A DNA stretch of 64,000 nt, taken from Formosa sp. Hel1_31_208. Lineage in GTDB: Bacteria; Bacteroidota; Bacteroidia; Flavobacteriales; Flavobacteriaceae. Each line of letters begins with the position of its first letter. The stretch's first letter is position 1. Under the pieces are notes generated by a model that saw only the letters and a list, made by a program, of their open reading frames with translations, had not been told where the DNA came from and did no database searches. Positions 35,021 through 45,762 of the stretch are shown piece after piece. The DNA is taken from the NCBI RefSeq assembly GCF_900104785.1, contig NZ_LT629733.1:1458501-1522500 (forward strand). The letters run 5' to 3'. The position numbers and the translations under genes are program-made.

Positions 35021-36349
35021 ATGTTTAATAATTTAAGTGAAAAGTTAGATAAAGCATTACATGTCTTAAAAGGGCATGGTAGTATTACTGAGGTCAATGT
35101 AGCCGAAACTTTAAAAGAAGTTCGTAGAGCCTTATTAGATGCCGATGTTAACTTTAAAATCGCTAAAGATTTCACCAATAAGGTCAAGGAGAAAGCCTTA
35201 GGTCAAAACGTATTAACAAGTTTGCAGCCAGGGCAATTAATGGTAAAACTCGTTAAAGACGAGTTAACTGAACTCATGGGAGGTGATGCCGCAGGTATTG
35301 ATCTGTCAGGTGATCCAAGTGTGATTTTAATGTCAGGTTTACAAGGGTCGGGTAAAACAACCTTCTCAGGAAAATTAGCAAACTATCTTAAAAATAAAAA
35401 AACAAAACGTCCTCTTCTTGTAGCCTGTGATGTGTATCGACCAGCAGCGATTGACCAATTGCATATTGTTGGAGATCAAATAAATGTTGAAGTTTACAGT
35501 GATAAGGGAAATTCGGATCCTGTAGCTATTGCAGAAGCAGGTATTGCTCATGCTAAGGCTAACGGTTTTAATGTTGTTATTATTGATACTGCAGGTCGTT
35601 TGGCAGTGGATGAAGCAATGATGACTGAAATTTCGAACATTCATAAGTCGATTCAACCACAAGAAACATTGTTTGTTGTCGATTCTATGACAGGTCAGGA
35701 TGCTGTAAATACAGCGAAAGCCTTCAATGATATTTTAAATTTTGATGGTGTTATCTTAACGAAATTAGATGGTGATACGCGAGGTGGAGCTGCAATTTCT
35801 ATTAAATCGGTTGTTAATAAACCAATTAAATTTATTGGTACTGGTGAAAAAATGGAAGCTATAGATGTCTTCTATCCCTCACGTATGGCAGATCGTATCT
35901 TGGGCATGGGAGATGTGGTATCTCTTGTTGAGAGAGCGCAAGAACAATATGACGAAGAGGAAGCGCGAAAAATTCAGAAAAAAATTGCCAAAAACCAATT
36001 TGGGTTTGATGATTTCTTGAAGCAAATTCAGCAAATCAAGAAAATGGGTAATATGAAAGATTTAATCGGCATGATTCCTGGTGCCGGAAAAATGATGAAA
36101 GATGTCGACATTGATGATGACGCTTTTAAAGGTATTGAAGCCATTATACACTCTATGACACTTGATGAACGATCTAATCCATCAATTATTAATGCGAGTA
36201 GAAAAAAACGTATAGGAAAAGGATCGGGTACCTCGGTTCAGGAAGTAAATCAGCTACTCAAACAATTTAATCAAATGAGTAAGATGATGAAGATGATGCA
36301 AGGTGGAAAAGGAAAAGCAATGATGCAAGCGATGAAAGGCATGAAATAA
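35021..36349 (+). CDS. ffh: Signal recognition particle protein Ffh (SRP54)
   Basis: A 442-residue SRP GTPase that binds signal sequences of nascent membrane proteins. The N domain (about 1-90) is followed by the G domain with GLQGSGKTT (106-114), the DTAGR and TKLDGD motifs, and a methionine-rich M domain at the C-terminus (about 325-442, MSKMMKMMQGGKGKAMM-like run). It is full length. The SRP RNA gene (ffs) was not found next to it. Confidence 0.97.
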   Translation: MFNNLSEKLDKALHVLKGHGSITEVNVAETLKEVRRALLDADVNFKIAKDFTNKVKEKALGQNVLTSLQPGQLMVKLVKDELTELMGGDAAGIDLSGDPSVILMSGLQGSGKTTFSGKLANYLKNKKTKRPLLVACDVYRPAAIDQLHIVGDQINVEVYSDKGNSDPVAIAEAGIAHAKANGFNVVIIDTAGRLAVDEAMMTEISNIHKSIQPQETLFVVDSMTGQDAVNTAKAFNDILNFDGVILTKLDGDTRGGAAISIKSVVNKPIKFIGTGEKMEAIDVFYPSRMADRILGMGDVVSLVERAQEQYDEEEARKIQKKIAKNQFGFDDFLKQIQQIKKMGNMKDLIGMIPGAGKMMKDVDIDDDAFKGIEAIIHSMTLDERSNPSIINASRKKRIGKGSGTSVQEVNQLLKQFNQMSKMMKMMQGGKGKAMMQAMKGMK

Positions 36350-36384
36350 TTACTCATACTTTTTTATAGAATTAAATTTAGTGA

Positions 36385-36459
36385 GTCACCTCGAGCGCAG
36401 TCGAGAGGCCTTTAAAAATATAGAGATACTAATGAGGTCTCGACTGCGTTCGACCTGAC
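36385..36459. repeat. Imperfect 26-bp inverted repeat between ffh and folD
   Basis: The arms at 36385-36410 and 36434-36459 share a GC-rich core, TCGA-CGCAGTCGAGA, in opposite orientation with a 23-base A/T-rich loop. The base composition is unlike the surroundings. It has no T-run, so it is not a standard terminator. It looks like a dispersed palindromic element of the kind often seen between flavobacterial genes. Confidence 0.65.
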
Positions 36460-36474
36460 AATAAAATACGATCC

Positions 36475-37350
36475 ATGACACTTCTAGACGGAAAAAAAGT
36501 AAGCAACGATATTAAAGACGAAATCAAACAACAAGTTGATAAAATGAAGGCTAAAGGCGAAAAAGTACCACATTTAGCAGCTGTTATTGTTGGAAATGAT
36601 GGGGCTAGCTTGACCTATGTAGGGAGTAAGGTAAGGGCTTGCGAGCGGGTTGGATTTGAATCAACCATGGTACGTATGTCAAACACGACTAGTGAAATTG
36701 AATTGTTGGATCAGATAGAAGAGTTGAACCAAAATGATGATATTGATGGGTTCATAATACAGTTACCGTTACCGCGACAAATTAATACCCAAAAAGTATT
36801 AATGGCCGTTGATCCAAGTAAAGATGTCGATGGCTTTCATCCTGAAAACTTCGGAAAAATGGCATTGGATATGAGTACCTTTATTCCAGCAACACCATTT
36901 GGAATATTAGAATTACTCGAACGTTATGGCGTAGAGACAGATGGTAAACACACGGTTATTATTGGACGATCTCATATCGTAGGACGACCGATGAGTATTT
37001 TAATGGGGCGTAAAGGATTTCCAGGAAATTCAACAGTAACACTAACCCATAGCCATACCAAAAATATTACGCAAATAACATCACAAGCAGACATCATTAT
37101 CTCGGCGCTAGGTGTGCCTAATTTCTTAAAAGCTGAAATGGTTAAAGATGATGTTGTTATTATTGATGTCGGCATAACAAGAGTAGAAGATGAAAGTTCT
37201 CCAAAAGGATATGTGATTACTGGTGATGTTGATTTTGAAAATGTAAGTAAAAAAGCAAGCTTTATTACACCTGTACCTGGAGGTGTTGGTCCAATGACTA
37301 TCGCCATGCTCCTTAAAAATACACTTTTGGCACGCGAGCAACGCATGTAA
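36475..37350 (+). CDS. folD: Bifunctional methylenetetrahydrofolate dehydrogenase / cyclohydrolase
   Basis: A 291-residue enzyme of one-carbon metabolism. Family motifs are present: the YVGSK segment with catalytic lysine (about 50-54), GFIIQLPLP (about 91-99), GRSHIVGRP in the NADP-binding domain (about 163-171) and the C-terminal PGGVGPMTIAMLL. It is downstream of the inverted repeat and probably transcribed apart from ffh. The YwaF-like gene follows by 25 bases. Confidence 0.97.
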   Translation: MTLLDGKKVSNDIKDEIKQQVDKMKAKGEKVPHLAAVIVGNDGASLTYVGSKVRACERVGFESTMVRMSNTTSEIELLDQIEELNQNDDIDGFIIQLPLPRQINTQKVLMAVDPSKDVDGFHPENFGKMALDMSTFIPATPFGILELLERYGVETDGKHTVIIGRSHIVGRPMSILMGRKGFPGNSTVTLTHSHTKNITQITSQADIIISALGVPNFLKAEMVKDDVVIIDVGITRVEDESSPKGYVITGDVDFENVSKKASFITPVPGGVGPMTIAMLLKNTLLAREQRM

Positions 37351-37375
37351 TTAGTTCATTTGATTATATTGCAGT

Positions 37376-38083
37376 ATGACTTTATTAAGTACTGCACTAG
37401 AGCGTGTTTTAATACTAAGTTGGGAACATATATTGCCAATTTGCATAGCGCTTATCATAGCGTTACTATTAATTAGTAATGCCAAACGACACTCTTCGGA
37501 AAGTCAGCAGCGCAATATTCATTATGTAGCTCTTTTTATCTCGGTTTTTGTAATAGTGTTTCATGTCTATTACATGTTACTGGGCGACTATAATTTCAAA
37601 ACCGATTTGCCCTTATATTTATGCAGTCTACTAGGAATACTCATTCCTATTTTCACGCATTTCCGAAAGTATTGGATGTTTGAGATTTTGGTATTTTGGA
37701 TTATTGCAGGTACTGCGCAAGGGGTTATTACACCAGACATTTCCGAAGGCTTTCCAAGTTTCGATTATTTTAGATATTGGATTGTTCATCTCGGACTTCT
37801 CATTGTAATCTTTTACAGTGTTTTTGTGTTTAATTTGAGACCAAAGTTTAAAAGTGTATTTAAATCGTTTTTGGCTTTACAGGTATACGTAGTACTCATG
37901 ATGATAGTAAATTATCTGCTCGATGCGAACTATTTCTATTTAAATCAAAAACCAGACGCTGCTTCCTTGTTAGATTACTTTGGAGATTGGCCTTATTATA
38001 TTTTGGTAGCCCAATTGATCATTATACCCTTATTTCTCATAGTTTATCTTCCTTTTTTATTCAAACGAAAAATGGCTCACTAA
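37376..38083 (+). CDS. YwaF-like (TIGR02206/TMEM164 family) membrane protein
   Basis: A 235-residue integral membrane protein with about six spans. Family landmarks are the FHVYYMLLGDY region near residues 62-72, LPLYLCSLLGILIP, and the FRYWIVHLG segment (about 123-131) with its histidine. Function is unknown in bacteria; the family includes TMEM164, linked to lipid acyl transfer in animals. It may be co-transcribed with folD. Confidence 0.78.
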   Translation: MTLLSTALERVLILSWEHILPICIALIIALLLISNAKRHSSESQQRNIHYVALFISVFVIVFHVYYMLLGDYNFKTDLPLYLCSLLGILIPIFTHFRKYWMFEILVFWIIAGTAQGVITPDISEGFPSFDYFRYWIVHLGLLIVIFYSVFVFNLRPKFKSVFKSFLALQVYVVLMMIVNYLLDANYFYLNQKPDAASLLDYFGDWPYYILVAQLIIIPLFLIVYLPFLFKRKMAH

Positions 38084-38450
38084 TGTGTTTAATGAAATAG
38101 CGTTGTAAAACAGTGCTTTATATCATTAATTTTTTAAAAAAGTAAGAATAAAGCTACGTATTTATGCTTTTGGAATACGTTTATTAGGGAATAATCTAAA
38201 AGTTAATTGGACTCGTGGATAATTTTCTATTTTTCCAACCTGATAAGTATGAGCGTTTTATCCCTGCGCCCATTATTAGAATCCCTAAGACATTTTATTG
38301 GTTGATTAATAGCCCATCAACCCAAGTTTACATCTTAAATGTAACTGATTATGTTTGGTTTAATTATTAAAACCAATCATTATGAATGTTTTCGCTATTA
38401 ATTTATCTTACGTTTGTTATAACGTTCTTAACACCTCGATTTCTAAATTC
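38084..38450. other. Intergenic region upstream of T9SS surface-protein gene
   Basis: 367 bases without a convincing gene. A TTTGGTTT / AAAACCAA partial dyad lies near 38355-38380. A longer reading frame for the next gene begins at 38382, but the signal peptide starts at 38451. Nothing else stands out. Confidence 0.5.
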
Positions 38451-41400
38451 ATGGTCAAACGGCAGTTACTGCTTACTTTGACTTTTTTGTTTTTTAGTGT
38501 TTTGTTCACTAATGCACAGACCGCAGCAGTTGATACACCTTGTGAAGGAGCACAACGTTGGGTAGATGGAGCCGCTTGGTTACCAGATGGGTCAGTTGAT
38601 GATAATGTCGCACAGAATACCTTTCCTAAAGGTATTGTGAAATGCGGTAGTTCCGCTGAAACACAACCGTCAGTGGGCCCTTTTAATGGTTCTATCTATG
38701 ATCCCTCTTCGTTTTTAATTGATGTATCCGGAGATACGTGTATAGATCCTAGTGATGGTTCAATAGTGACCCCACTTAATCCTACCAACGGTCAACCCAT
38801 AATTTGGTTCAATTTTGATGTTCGACCACAAGCTGGTAGTTTTTAAATTCAAATTAATGATAATTCAGGTGATACAATAGCATGGGCATTATACCTATCA
38901 GGAGCCAATCAGGCAGGAACATCTCTCGCAACTAATGGGCAGCAATTAAGTGGTGATTGTGGTGATTTGACTAAAGTTTCATGTGGAGTTGAGAGTTCTA
39001 ATACTTGGAATACAATTCCAATTAATGGTGCTGATTTCCTACAAGCGACAAACTTTTACCTTGCAGTATGGGATCAGGATGCTGATGGTGATGTAGAAAT
39101 TAATAATTTCAAAGCTAGATTTGGTTGTGGAGATGCGAGTTTTGAAACATGTTCATTAACGACCAATACATCAGAAACAGTATGTAATGATGACGGTACT
39201 TTTACAGTAAACGTTCCAATAGAAGGAATTAATGGTGAATTTGTTGGTTATGATTCAAACTCAATAAATGCAAACGGGTTATCATCAACAGTCTGTCTCA
39301 CTAATATTTCAGATTCAAATCCTGTGACTACGGGAATTATAACATTAACGTATACTCAAGGTAGTTCATATAATATAGAGATTTTCGAAACTAATAATTC
39401 AAATCCGCCTACCACCATCTCCCCCTCAGGAACATGTGATAATCCAGATCCATTTCCAGGTGATCCCAATAATGGTAATTCTGATGATTGTATAGCAAGC
39501 GCAAGTGGTAATGCACCTCTATGTTGTGTGCCTGAAGCGACTTGCAATCTTACTAATATAGATCAAGAGGGGTGCGAAATCCCTACAGCATTTACAAGTC
39601 CAGAAGATGTGTTTTCGAATATTGAATCTTGTAACGCGATAGTTACCATGACTGTTGAAGATCTTGGAGATACAGATGTTTGTGGCGATGGCGATGGTGC
39701 AGACTTTACCAGAACATATACATTATTGTTTGATGGAACTGAATTTGCTACCTGCGAGCAGAACATTATTATTACAAATCCAGAGTTAACCTTAAGTGCT
39801 AAACCAACAGATGTTGTAGTAGCAGCTTGTGACGATCCAGCAGATGAATTTGCAACATGGATATCAGATTTAAATGCAATGACAGCCTCAGGAGGATGTA
39901 ATGCTGAGGTTGAATATTCAGTAGATCCAAATACACTTTCAGTTGATGGCTATTGTAATACTACAGCACAAGTAGTGACTGTAAATATTAACGCCAAAGA
40001 CGATTGTGGTGAGACCACACCGGTAACAGCAACCTTTACGGTTCCTGCATATACAAATGATTTGGCATTGAGTGCTAAACCAGCAGATGTTACAACAGAT
40101 GCCTGTGAAGATCCAGCAGTTAAGTTTGGGCAATGGATATCAGATTTAAATGCAATGACAGCCTCAGGAGGATGTAATGCCGAGGTTGAATATGATAAGG
40201 TGTTATTAGAATTATCAGTAGATGGCTATTGTAATACTACAGCACAAGTAGTGACTGTAAATATTAACGCCAAAGACGATTGTGGTGAGACCACACCAGT
40301 AACAGCAAGCTTTACGGTTCCTGCATATACAAATGATTTGGCCTTAGTAGGTGAGTGTCCGACAGACAATGTGTTAGATGGATGTTCTACAGATGCAGAG
40401 ATCGGATTAGCCTTTGATGCATGGAAAGCATCAGTGTTAGCCAACTTTAGTGCTACAGGTGGTTGTAATGCAGAAGTAGAATATTCTACAGATGTATCAG
40501 CTTTAGAAGCACCAACCCAATGTGGTAGTGTAGATCAAGTGATTTCAGTAGCGATTAATGCGAAAGATGATTGTGCAGAGACCACACCAATTACATGTAC
40601 ATTTACTGTACAAGCTTATGTAGCTACACTAGTAGTTACAGACGTCGCCAATGAGAGTTATGCATCATGTGATTATGCAGATCAGACATTATTAAATACA
40701 GCCTTCCAAGACTTCTTAGATAAGTTTGGATTTACAGGCGGTTGTGATGCAACAGGAGAATTAGCAAGTGCTTATAGCGCACCAGACTTATGTTTAGGAG
40801 GAACAGTAAATGTAACATACAATGTAACGGACCTATGTGAAAATGGATCAGACACAGCAAGTTTCACAATTACACCATCACCAGTCTTAGAGGTAAGTTG
40901 TCCAGCAAATGTAAATTTAGGATCATCCTTAACAGCACAGGAAATTCAGGATGCTTATGATACATGGAAAGCAAGCTTCACCAAGACAGGAGGATGTAAT
41001 GCAACAGATAACTTAGGGTCTTTCCCTGATTTACCAATTAATGAATGTGATACAGATATATTCTTAGAATTTGAGTATATAGCTATAGATCGTTGCAATC
41101 TAGACGGTGTAAGTTGCAGCTCTACTTTTAATATAAAAGGTCGTGAACCCGTTAATGCTGGTGAAAATGGAGAGCTTATAATTTGTGAAGGGGGAACAGT
41201 TTCTGAAGAGGAATTATTTGAAGCCTTACAAGGGGATCCTAACCCAGGGGGTACTTGGAGTCCTGAACCTAATGGAGCAGGAACATATTTCTATACTGTC
41301 GCTGGAACAGACCCATGTCCGGATGATGTGGCGACCGTAGAGGTTGAAGAATTAATTCTAAGTATTTCAGCAGAGGAACCAATTTGTGACGAAGAATTTG

Positions 41401-42680
41401 GAGAATATTCAGTTGTTGTTCAAGTTTCAGAAGGAACGGTGACTTCTAATTATGGTGAAGTATTTAATAATGGTAATAATTCATGGACGGTATATGATAT
41501 TCCATATGATCAAAATGTAGCCATTACAACCACCAGCAGTAATCCGGAATGTGAATCGTCAATCGAGGTTATAGCACCAAATTGTGTCTGTGTAGAATTA
41601 GAAGTATCTAGCTTTGATGTGACATGTTTTGGACTCGATGATGGTAAAATTATTATTGATTTTGTTACTGAGGGGGCCACTGTTACAGTAAACGGACAAC
41701 CTTATGACTTAAATATGATGTATGAGCCTGGCACGTATATAGTATCTGCGTTTTTCGAAGGAAATGATTTTGAGGAATGTGTAATTACTGAAGAGCTCAC
41801 AATAGTTGAGCCTGAATTAGTTGATATTGAAGTTAGTTCTACAAATATTTCATGCTATGGAGCTAACGATGGTACGATAACTGTTGAAAGCCTTAGTGAT
41901 GGAGCGTTTTATACAATTAAAAAGAATGGTTATGGAGCCGATCTTAGCGGACAAACAACGTTTGGACCTGGGACTTACGTTATTGTTGCCAGTCTTATTG
42001 ATAATTCTTTATCTAGATTATCAAATACGGAAGACACTAATATAAAGAACAGAACTTTTGATCCTTGTGTTGATGTTGTTATTGTTGTCATTACTGAACC
42101 AGACCCATTAACTGCTCAGATTCAATCGAAGTTTAATGACAGTTTAATTCCTTGTGAAATAAAGGAGGGTGATCATTCTGTTACAGTCGGTGTTCAAGGA
42201 GGTACAGCGCCTTATGATTATACGTGGTATATGTCTAGTGCTAATCCGGATTGGTCAATTATTGGTTCTAATACCGGGCCAATATTATCATTTGATCCAG
42301 GACCAGGAGTTGTGCTATTCACAGTAATGGTAATTGATGCTAATGGATGCATGACAAAAGCGCAAGTCAAAATGTTTTCTGACTGTCAAGATGAAGGCAA
42401 TTTTACTTTAAGGAATGAGTCTGTTGATTTTAATTTTGATATTTATCCAAATCCGACGAGTGGATTGGCTAATGTCTTATTATCTGAAAAAGACAATGGA
42501 GATACTACGGTTGAAGTGTTCAACCTAGTAGGGACGCTGGTCTTTTCTAAAAACTACAGAGATCTAAAAGAAGATAAACTTTTACTAGAGTTAGGCGACT
42601 TACCTAGTCAAGTGTATTATTTAAAAGTAAGTTCAGATAAAGGAACAAAAATTAAGAAGCTTATACTTGATAGGGACTAA
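38451..42680 (+). pseudogene. Large T9SS-secreted repeat protein interrupted by one in-frame TAA
   Basis: The frame codes for about 1409 residues but is cut by a single TAA at 38844-38846 (codon 132). Upstream lie a signal peptide (MVKRQLLLTL to FTNAQ) and an N-terminal domain. The same frame continues after the stop with IQINDNSGDTIAWALYLSG and stays open to 42680. The body holds five cysteine-rich Ig-like repeats (39786-41140) sharing a GGCNAE-type motif, further beta domains, and a C-terminal type A sorting domain (FDIYPNPTSG through a final KKLILDRD). It would be exported through T9SS to the cell surface, perhaps as an adhesin. The break may be a real nonsense mutation or a sequencing error; only readthrough would give the full protein. 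Confidence 0.85.
39786..40337 (+). repeat. Two near-identical 276-bp coding repeats in the T9SS gene
   Basis: Units at 39786-40061 and 40062-40337 are both 92 codons. They share long exact DNA stretches (for example around 39862-39905 with 40138-40181, and 39945-40023 with 40221-40299). Three diverged units follow (40338-40628, 40629-40883, 40884 on). Confidence 0.85.
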
Positions 42681-42710
42681 TAGGTAGTGCCAGAGTAATT
42701 AATGAACCCT

Positions 42711-42744
42711 AAACATCTCCAGTTATTTTTTATTGGAGATGTTT
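42711..42744. terminator. Bidirectional terminator between T9SS gene and VOC gene
   Basis: AAACATCTCCA and TGGAGATGTTT form an 11-bp stem around a T-rich loop between convergent genes. Its right arm reaches the stop codon of the VOC gene. Confidence 0.8.
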
Positions 42745-43166
42745 TATTTTGCAAATAATTGATGGATATCCTTAAATGCTTTAAATTCTAATGCATTACC
42801 GGCAGGATCTAAAAAAAACATGGTAGCTTGTTCACCAACTTGTCCTTCAAATCTGATATATGGCTCTATAATGAAGCTAACCTCTTTTGCCTTTAATTGG
42901 CTTGCAAAAGCATTAAAAGTCTCCCATGGTAGCACAACGCCGTAATGCGGTACGGGAACGTTTTTTCCATCTACAGCATTTGTGTGGAGCGTTTCCTCAG
43001 ATTTTGGTTTGTAATGAATCACTAATTGATGACCGAATAAATTAAAGTCTACCCAATGGTCACTGCTACGACCTTCTTCGCAATTTAATATGTCCCTATA
43101 AAAGCGTCTGCATTCATCTAGATTATGAACTGGAATCGCAATATGAAATGGTGAAACTATTGACAT
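42744..43166 (-). CDS. VOC-family (glyoxalase/dioxygenase superfamily) protein
   Basis: A 140-residue vicinal-oxygen-chelate protein. It begins with the typical [17 protein letters not shown] (His of the metal site), has the LVIHYKP and VPHYGVVLP strands, and ends with [14 protein letters not shown], whose glutamate is a usual metal ligand. The substrate is unknown. Its start overlaps the rluF stop by one base (TAATG), so it is translationally coupled to rluF. Confidence 0.85.
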   Translation of the reverse strand: MSIVSPFHIAIPVHNLDECRRFYRDILNCEEGRSSDHWVDFNLFGHQLVIHYKPKSEETLHTNAVDGKNVPVPHYGVVLPWETFNAFASQLKAKEVSFIIEPYIRFEGQVGEQATMFFLDPAGNALEFKAFKDIHQLFAK

Positions 43167-43921
43167 TAGTTTTTAGCTTTAGTATTCTTTTTGTAGGTTT
43201 TATTTGAGTCTTCCAACAACTTTGAAAGATCATTAAATTCTTCTTCGGAAAGTTCTCTATACTGTCCAATTGGTATATCTAGAACGATATTCATAATACG
43301 AACACGTTTCAAAGTTTCAACTTCATAAGTTAAATATTCACACATACGACGTATTTGCCGATTTAAGCCTTGGGTAAGTACAATACTAAAGGTGTTTGAA
43401 TTGATTTTATTAACCTTACATTTTTTTGTGGTTTGACCTAGGTCTTCCAAGTAAATACCATCAGACATCCTAATGAGAAAGGTTTGAGAAATAGGTTTGT
43501 CAACAGTCACGATATACTCTTTTTCGTGGTTGTTACTTGCTCTTAAGATCTTGTTTACAATATCACCATCATCTGTGAGAAGAATTAACCCTTCACTGGG
43601 TTTATCCAATCGGCCAATAGGGAAAATACGTTTGTGATAGTTAATATAGTCAATGATATTATCTTTTTCAACCCTTGTATCGGTGGTGCAAACTATTCCT
43701 ACTGGTTTGTTAAAAGCTAAGTATACAAAATCTTTTTTTGTGTTTTCTATTAATTTACCATCCACACGGACTTCGTCATTTGGCGCTATTTTAGTACCCA
43801 TTTCAGGAACCATACCATTTACAGTAACACGTCCAGCATCAATTAGTTTGTCTGCCTCTCTTCTAGAGCAGTAACCTACTTCACTCAGGTGTTTGTTGAT
43901 TCGTTTAAGATTGTCGCTCAT
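43166..43921 (-). CDS. rluF: 23S rRNA pseudouridine synthase, RluF type
   Basis: A 251-residue RsuA/RluB/E/F-family enzyme. An N-terminal S4 RNA-binding domain (about 5-60, [20 protein letters not shown]) is followed by the catalytic domain with [18 protein letters not shown]; the catalytic aspartate is Asp106. The family member RluF modifies 23S U2604. The short C-terminal basic tail ([11 protein letters not shown]) is usual for this group. A -7-like box TACATTTG (43926-43933) ends four bases before its ATG. Confidence 0.88.
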   Translation of the reverse strand: MSDNLKRINKHLSEVGYCSRREADKLIDAGRVTVNGMVPEMGTKIAPNDEVRVDGKLIENTKKDFVYLAFNKPVGIVCTTDTRVEKDNIIDYINYHKRIFPIGRLDKPSEGLILLTDDGDIVNKILRASNNHEKEYIVTVDKPISQTFLIRMSDGIYLEDLGQTTKKCKVNKINSNTFSIVLTQGLNRQIRRMCEYLTYEVETLKRVRIMNIVLDIPIGQYRELSEEEFNDLSKLLEDSNKTYKKNTKAKN

Positions 43922-43938
43922 GCTCCAAATGTATAAAA

Positions 43939-44766
43939 CTATGCATTAATGAATTCAATAATATGATTGTTGATAACCTCTGCTCTTAATCCATGCCCAT
44001 AACCTTCCGTAGTAATAAGTTTTGCAGCCTTATAGAAATTATTAAAGTCTTCAGCATCATTATATGGAATGATTTTGTCGTCTTCATCATGAATTATTAA
44101 TCCATTGATTATAGTGTCTTTTAAAAAACGAGCGGCATGAAAATATTCGGGTTTTTCATTGAATCGTTCTAAGACAAGAGCATCCATTGCTCTAGCTAAT
44201 CTCGAATTGTATCCCATCATTTCAACATAACGAGTAAAAACACCAACGAAGTTTGATGGTGCCCCAAGTAGAATAATTTTATTCACAGACGGTAACTGGT
44301 ATTTGCTTTGAAAAAAAGCGGTTGCCATGCCTCCAACGGAATGACCAATAACAATATTAGCATTAAACTTTTTTGCAACAGCATGAATACATTCAGAATA
44401 CAAAATTGCATTAAATAATTTGCCATTGGTGTTTCCATGCGCAGGAGCATCCAAAGCCACAATTGAATACTCATGTATTTTTAAATGTTCTATCAAAGCT
44501 TTCCATCTAAAAGCATTGCTTTCCCATCCATGAGCTAGAAGAATGGTCTCTTTTTTTCCTATCCAGCGATAGGTTACGATTTTAATATCTTCGTATTTAA
44601 CATCTTCAATATAAGCGGTTAAGAGAAAGTCTTTTTCTGAATCCTTGAGTTTCGTTCTACGAGGTCTTGAAAAGAGATGGAGTGCTACTTTTGCGCTCGC
44701 TCGAGGTGAAAACCAACTAATAAAATTTAGAATTGAACCAATAAATTTTGCTATAAAACTTCCCAT
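43939..44766 (-). CDS. Alpha/beta hydrolase
   Basis: A 275-residue hydrolase. The nucleophile elbow is GHSVGG with Ser143; the oxyanion region is LLAHGWESNAFRW (about 77-89), the acid lies in IHDEDDKIIPY and the catalytic histidine in GYGHGLR near the C-terminus. The N-terminus has a hydrophobic stretch (about 8-20) that might tether it to the membrane. Substrate unknown. It starts next to the cupin stop codon and precedes rluF by 17 bases. Confidence 0.85.
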   Translation of the reverse strand: MGSFIAKFIGSILNFISWFSPRASAKVALHLFSRPRRTKLKDSEKDFLLTAYIEDVKYEDIKIVTYRWIGKKETILLAHGWESNAFRWKALIEHLKIHEYSIVALDAPAHGNTNGKLFNAILYSECIHAVAKKFNANIVIGHSVGGMATAFFQSKYQLPSVNKIILLGAPSNFVGVFTRYVEMMGYNSRLARAMDALVLERFNEKPEYFHAARFLKDTIINGLIIHDEDDKIIPYNDAEDFNNFYKAAKLITTEGYGHGLRAEVINNHIIEFINA

Positions 44767-45135
44767 TTAATCTTCTCTATTTACAAGTTCCATAGAAAAA
44801 GCAGGAAGACATATAGCTATATATTCGCACGCTTCGATAAATGGGTTTGAGTACTGAATTCTCGTGTGTTTATTGATTTTTATGGATTGGCCAGCTTCTA
44901 AAACAACTTCTTCATCATTAATAATAAATTGCTTCTTCCCTCTTATGATATAGGTGTATTCATCAAATTCTGGCGTTTGAAAAGGTTCACTCCAACCTGG
45001 CGGTGCAATCATGTGAGCGATGCTTATTTGAGAATTACCAGTAGTGGCATTACCAAAATGTTCTTCAATAAGTTTACCGTCTGTTGTGGGAACAACAAAT
45101 GGCCTTTTTTGTATGATGTATGGTTTTTTACTCAC
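44767..45135 (-). CDS. Small cupin-domain protein
   Basis: A 122-residue single cupin barrel. The strand pattern EPFQTPEFDEYTYIIRGKKQFIINDEEVVLEAGQSI carries the conserved acidic and glycine positions, but the usual metal-binding histidines are largely missing, so it may bind a ligand without metal. Translation appears to start at GTG (45135). It abuts the hydrolase gene and follows the lipoprotein gene by 18 bases. Confidence 0.78.
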   Translation of the reverse strand: MSKKPYIIQKRPFVVPTTDGKLIEEHFGNATTGNSQISIAHMIAPPGWSEPFQTPEFDEYTYIIRGKKQFIINDEEVVLEAGQSIKINKHTRIQYSNPFIEACEYIAICLPAFSMELVNRED

Positions 45136-45153
45136 AATAATATCTAAGCGATT

Positions 45154-45720
45154 CTACCAGTGAATCATAAAATATTTAATTTTCGCATGATCTGGAATTT
45201 GAACAGCTTCAATTTTTAAAGCCATGTCAAATCTAAGATTTGCGGGTAATTCTTTTTTGTCAATGGTAAATGAGGCATTGATTTCGTTGACCGAGAGTAC
45301 AATGGTATTTATCAAATTATTGATGCTAGAAATTTTATAGCTTTCTCTAATATCTTTAAATGTACTTAATGTTGAAATGTTCTTTTTAGTATTATAGTTA
45401 TCATTTAATACACGAACACTTTTTATCAAAGATGTGGAGTCTAAAGCTTGACTAGGCGTGAGGTATAGTAGCTTTTCGCCTTCAGAATTATAAATAATAA
45501 TATCGCTATTTTGTCCTGTAAACTCATCTCCTTTTATTGAAGATACAATAGAGTCATTTGGGAATGCGAATTTCAAATCTTTTACTTGGGTTGAATCTGT
45601 TAGTAAACCAACATGCTGTTTACTAATTTCAAATGGATCTTGTTTTTTTTCCGAAGTACAACTTGCAAATGCAAGAATTGTCATTGTAACAGCGAATGAA
45701 TTTTTAAAATAGGTCTTCAC
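45154..45720 (-). CDS. Putative lipoprotein of unknown function
   Basis: 188 residues beginning at a GTG (45720). The N-terminus is a lipoprotein signal with cysteine in LAFASCTSEKK (Cys21), so it should be membrane-anchored in the envelope. The rest is soluble, with beta-strand-rich segments (SDIIIYNSEGEKLLYLTP). I do not recognise the domain. It appears to head the cupin-hydrolase-rluF-VOC gene string and is preceded by the HerA-like gene. Confidence 0.65.
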   Translation of the reverse strand: MKTYFKNSFAVTMTILAFASCTSEKKQDPFEISKQHVGLLTDSTQVKDLKFAFPNDSIVSSIKGDEFTGQNSDIIIYNSEGEKLLYLTPSQALDSTSLIKSVRVLNDNYNTKKNISTLSTFKDIRESYKISSINNLINTIVLSVNEINASFTIDKKELPANLRFDMALKIEAVQIPDHAKIKYFMIHW

Positions 45721-45762
45721 AAATAATCTGTTTTAAGGGTAATAATTAATTTTAATAACAAT

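Noticed and set aside
39356..39547. Minus-strand frames inside the T9SS gene and other antisense frames elsewhere
   Set aside because: They are shadows of well-supported genes on the other strand, with no family signature.
39786..41140. Regular repeats that might suggest a repeat array such as CRISPR
   Set aside because: The periods are 255-291 bases, lie in frame, and code for Ig-like protein units; there are no short repeats with unique spacers.
38967..42680. Treating the downstream part of the T9SS gene as an independent intact gene starting at 38967
   Set aside because: Coding continues in the same frame between the TAA and this methionine, and no signal peptide is present there, so it is better read as the 3' part of one broken gene.
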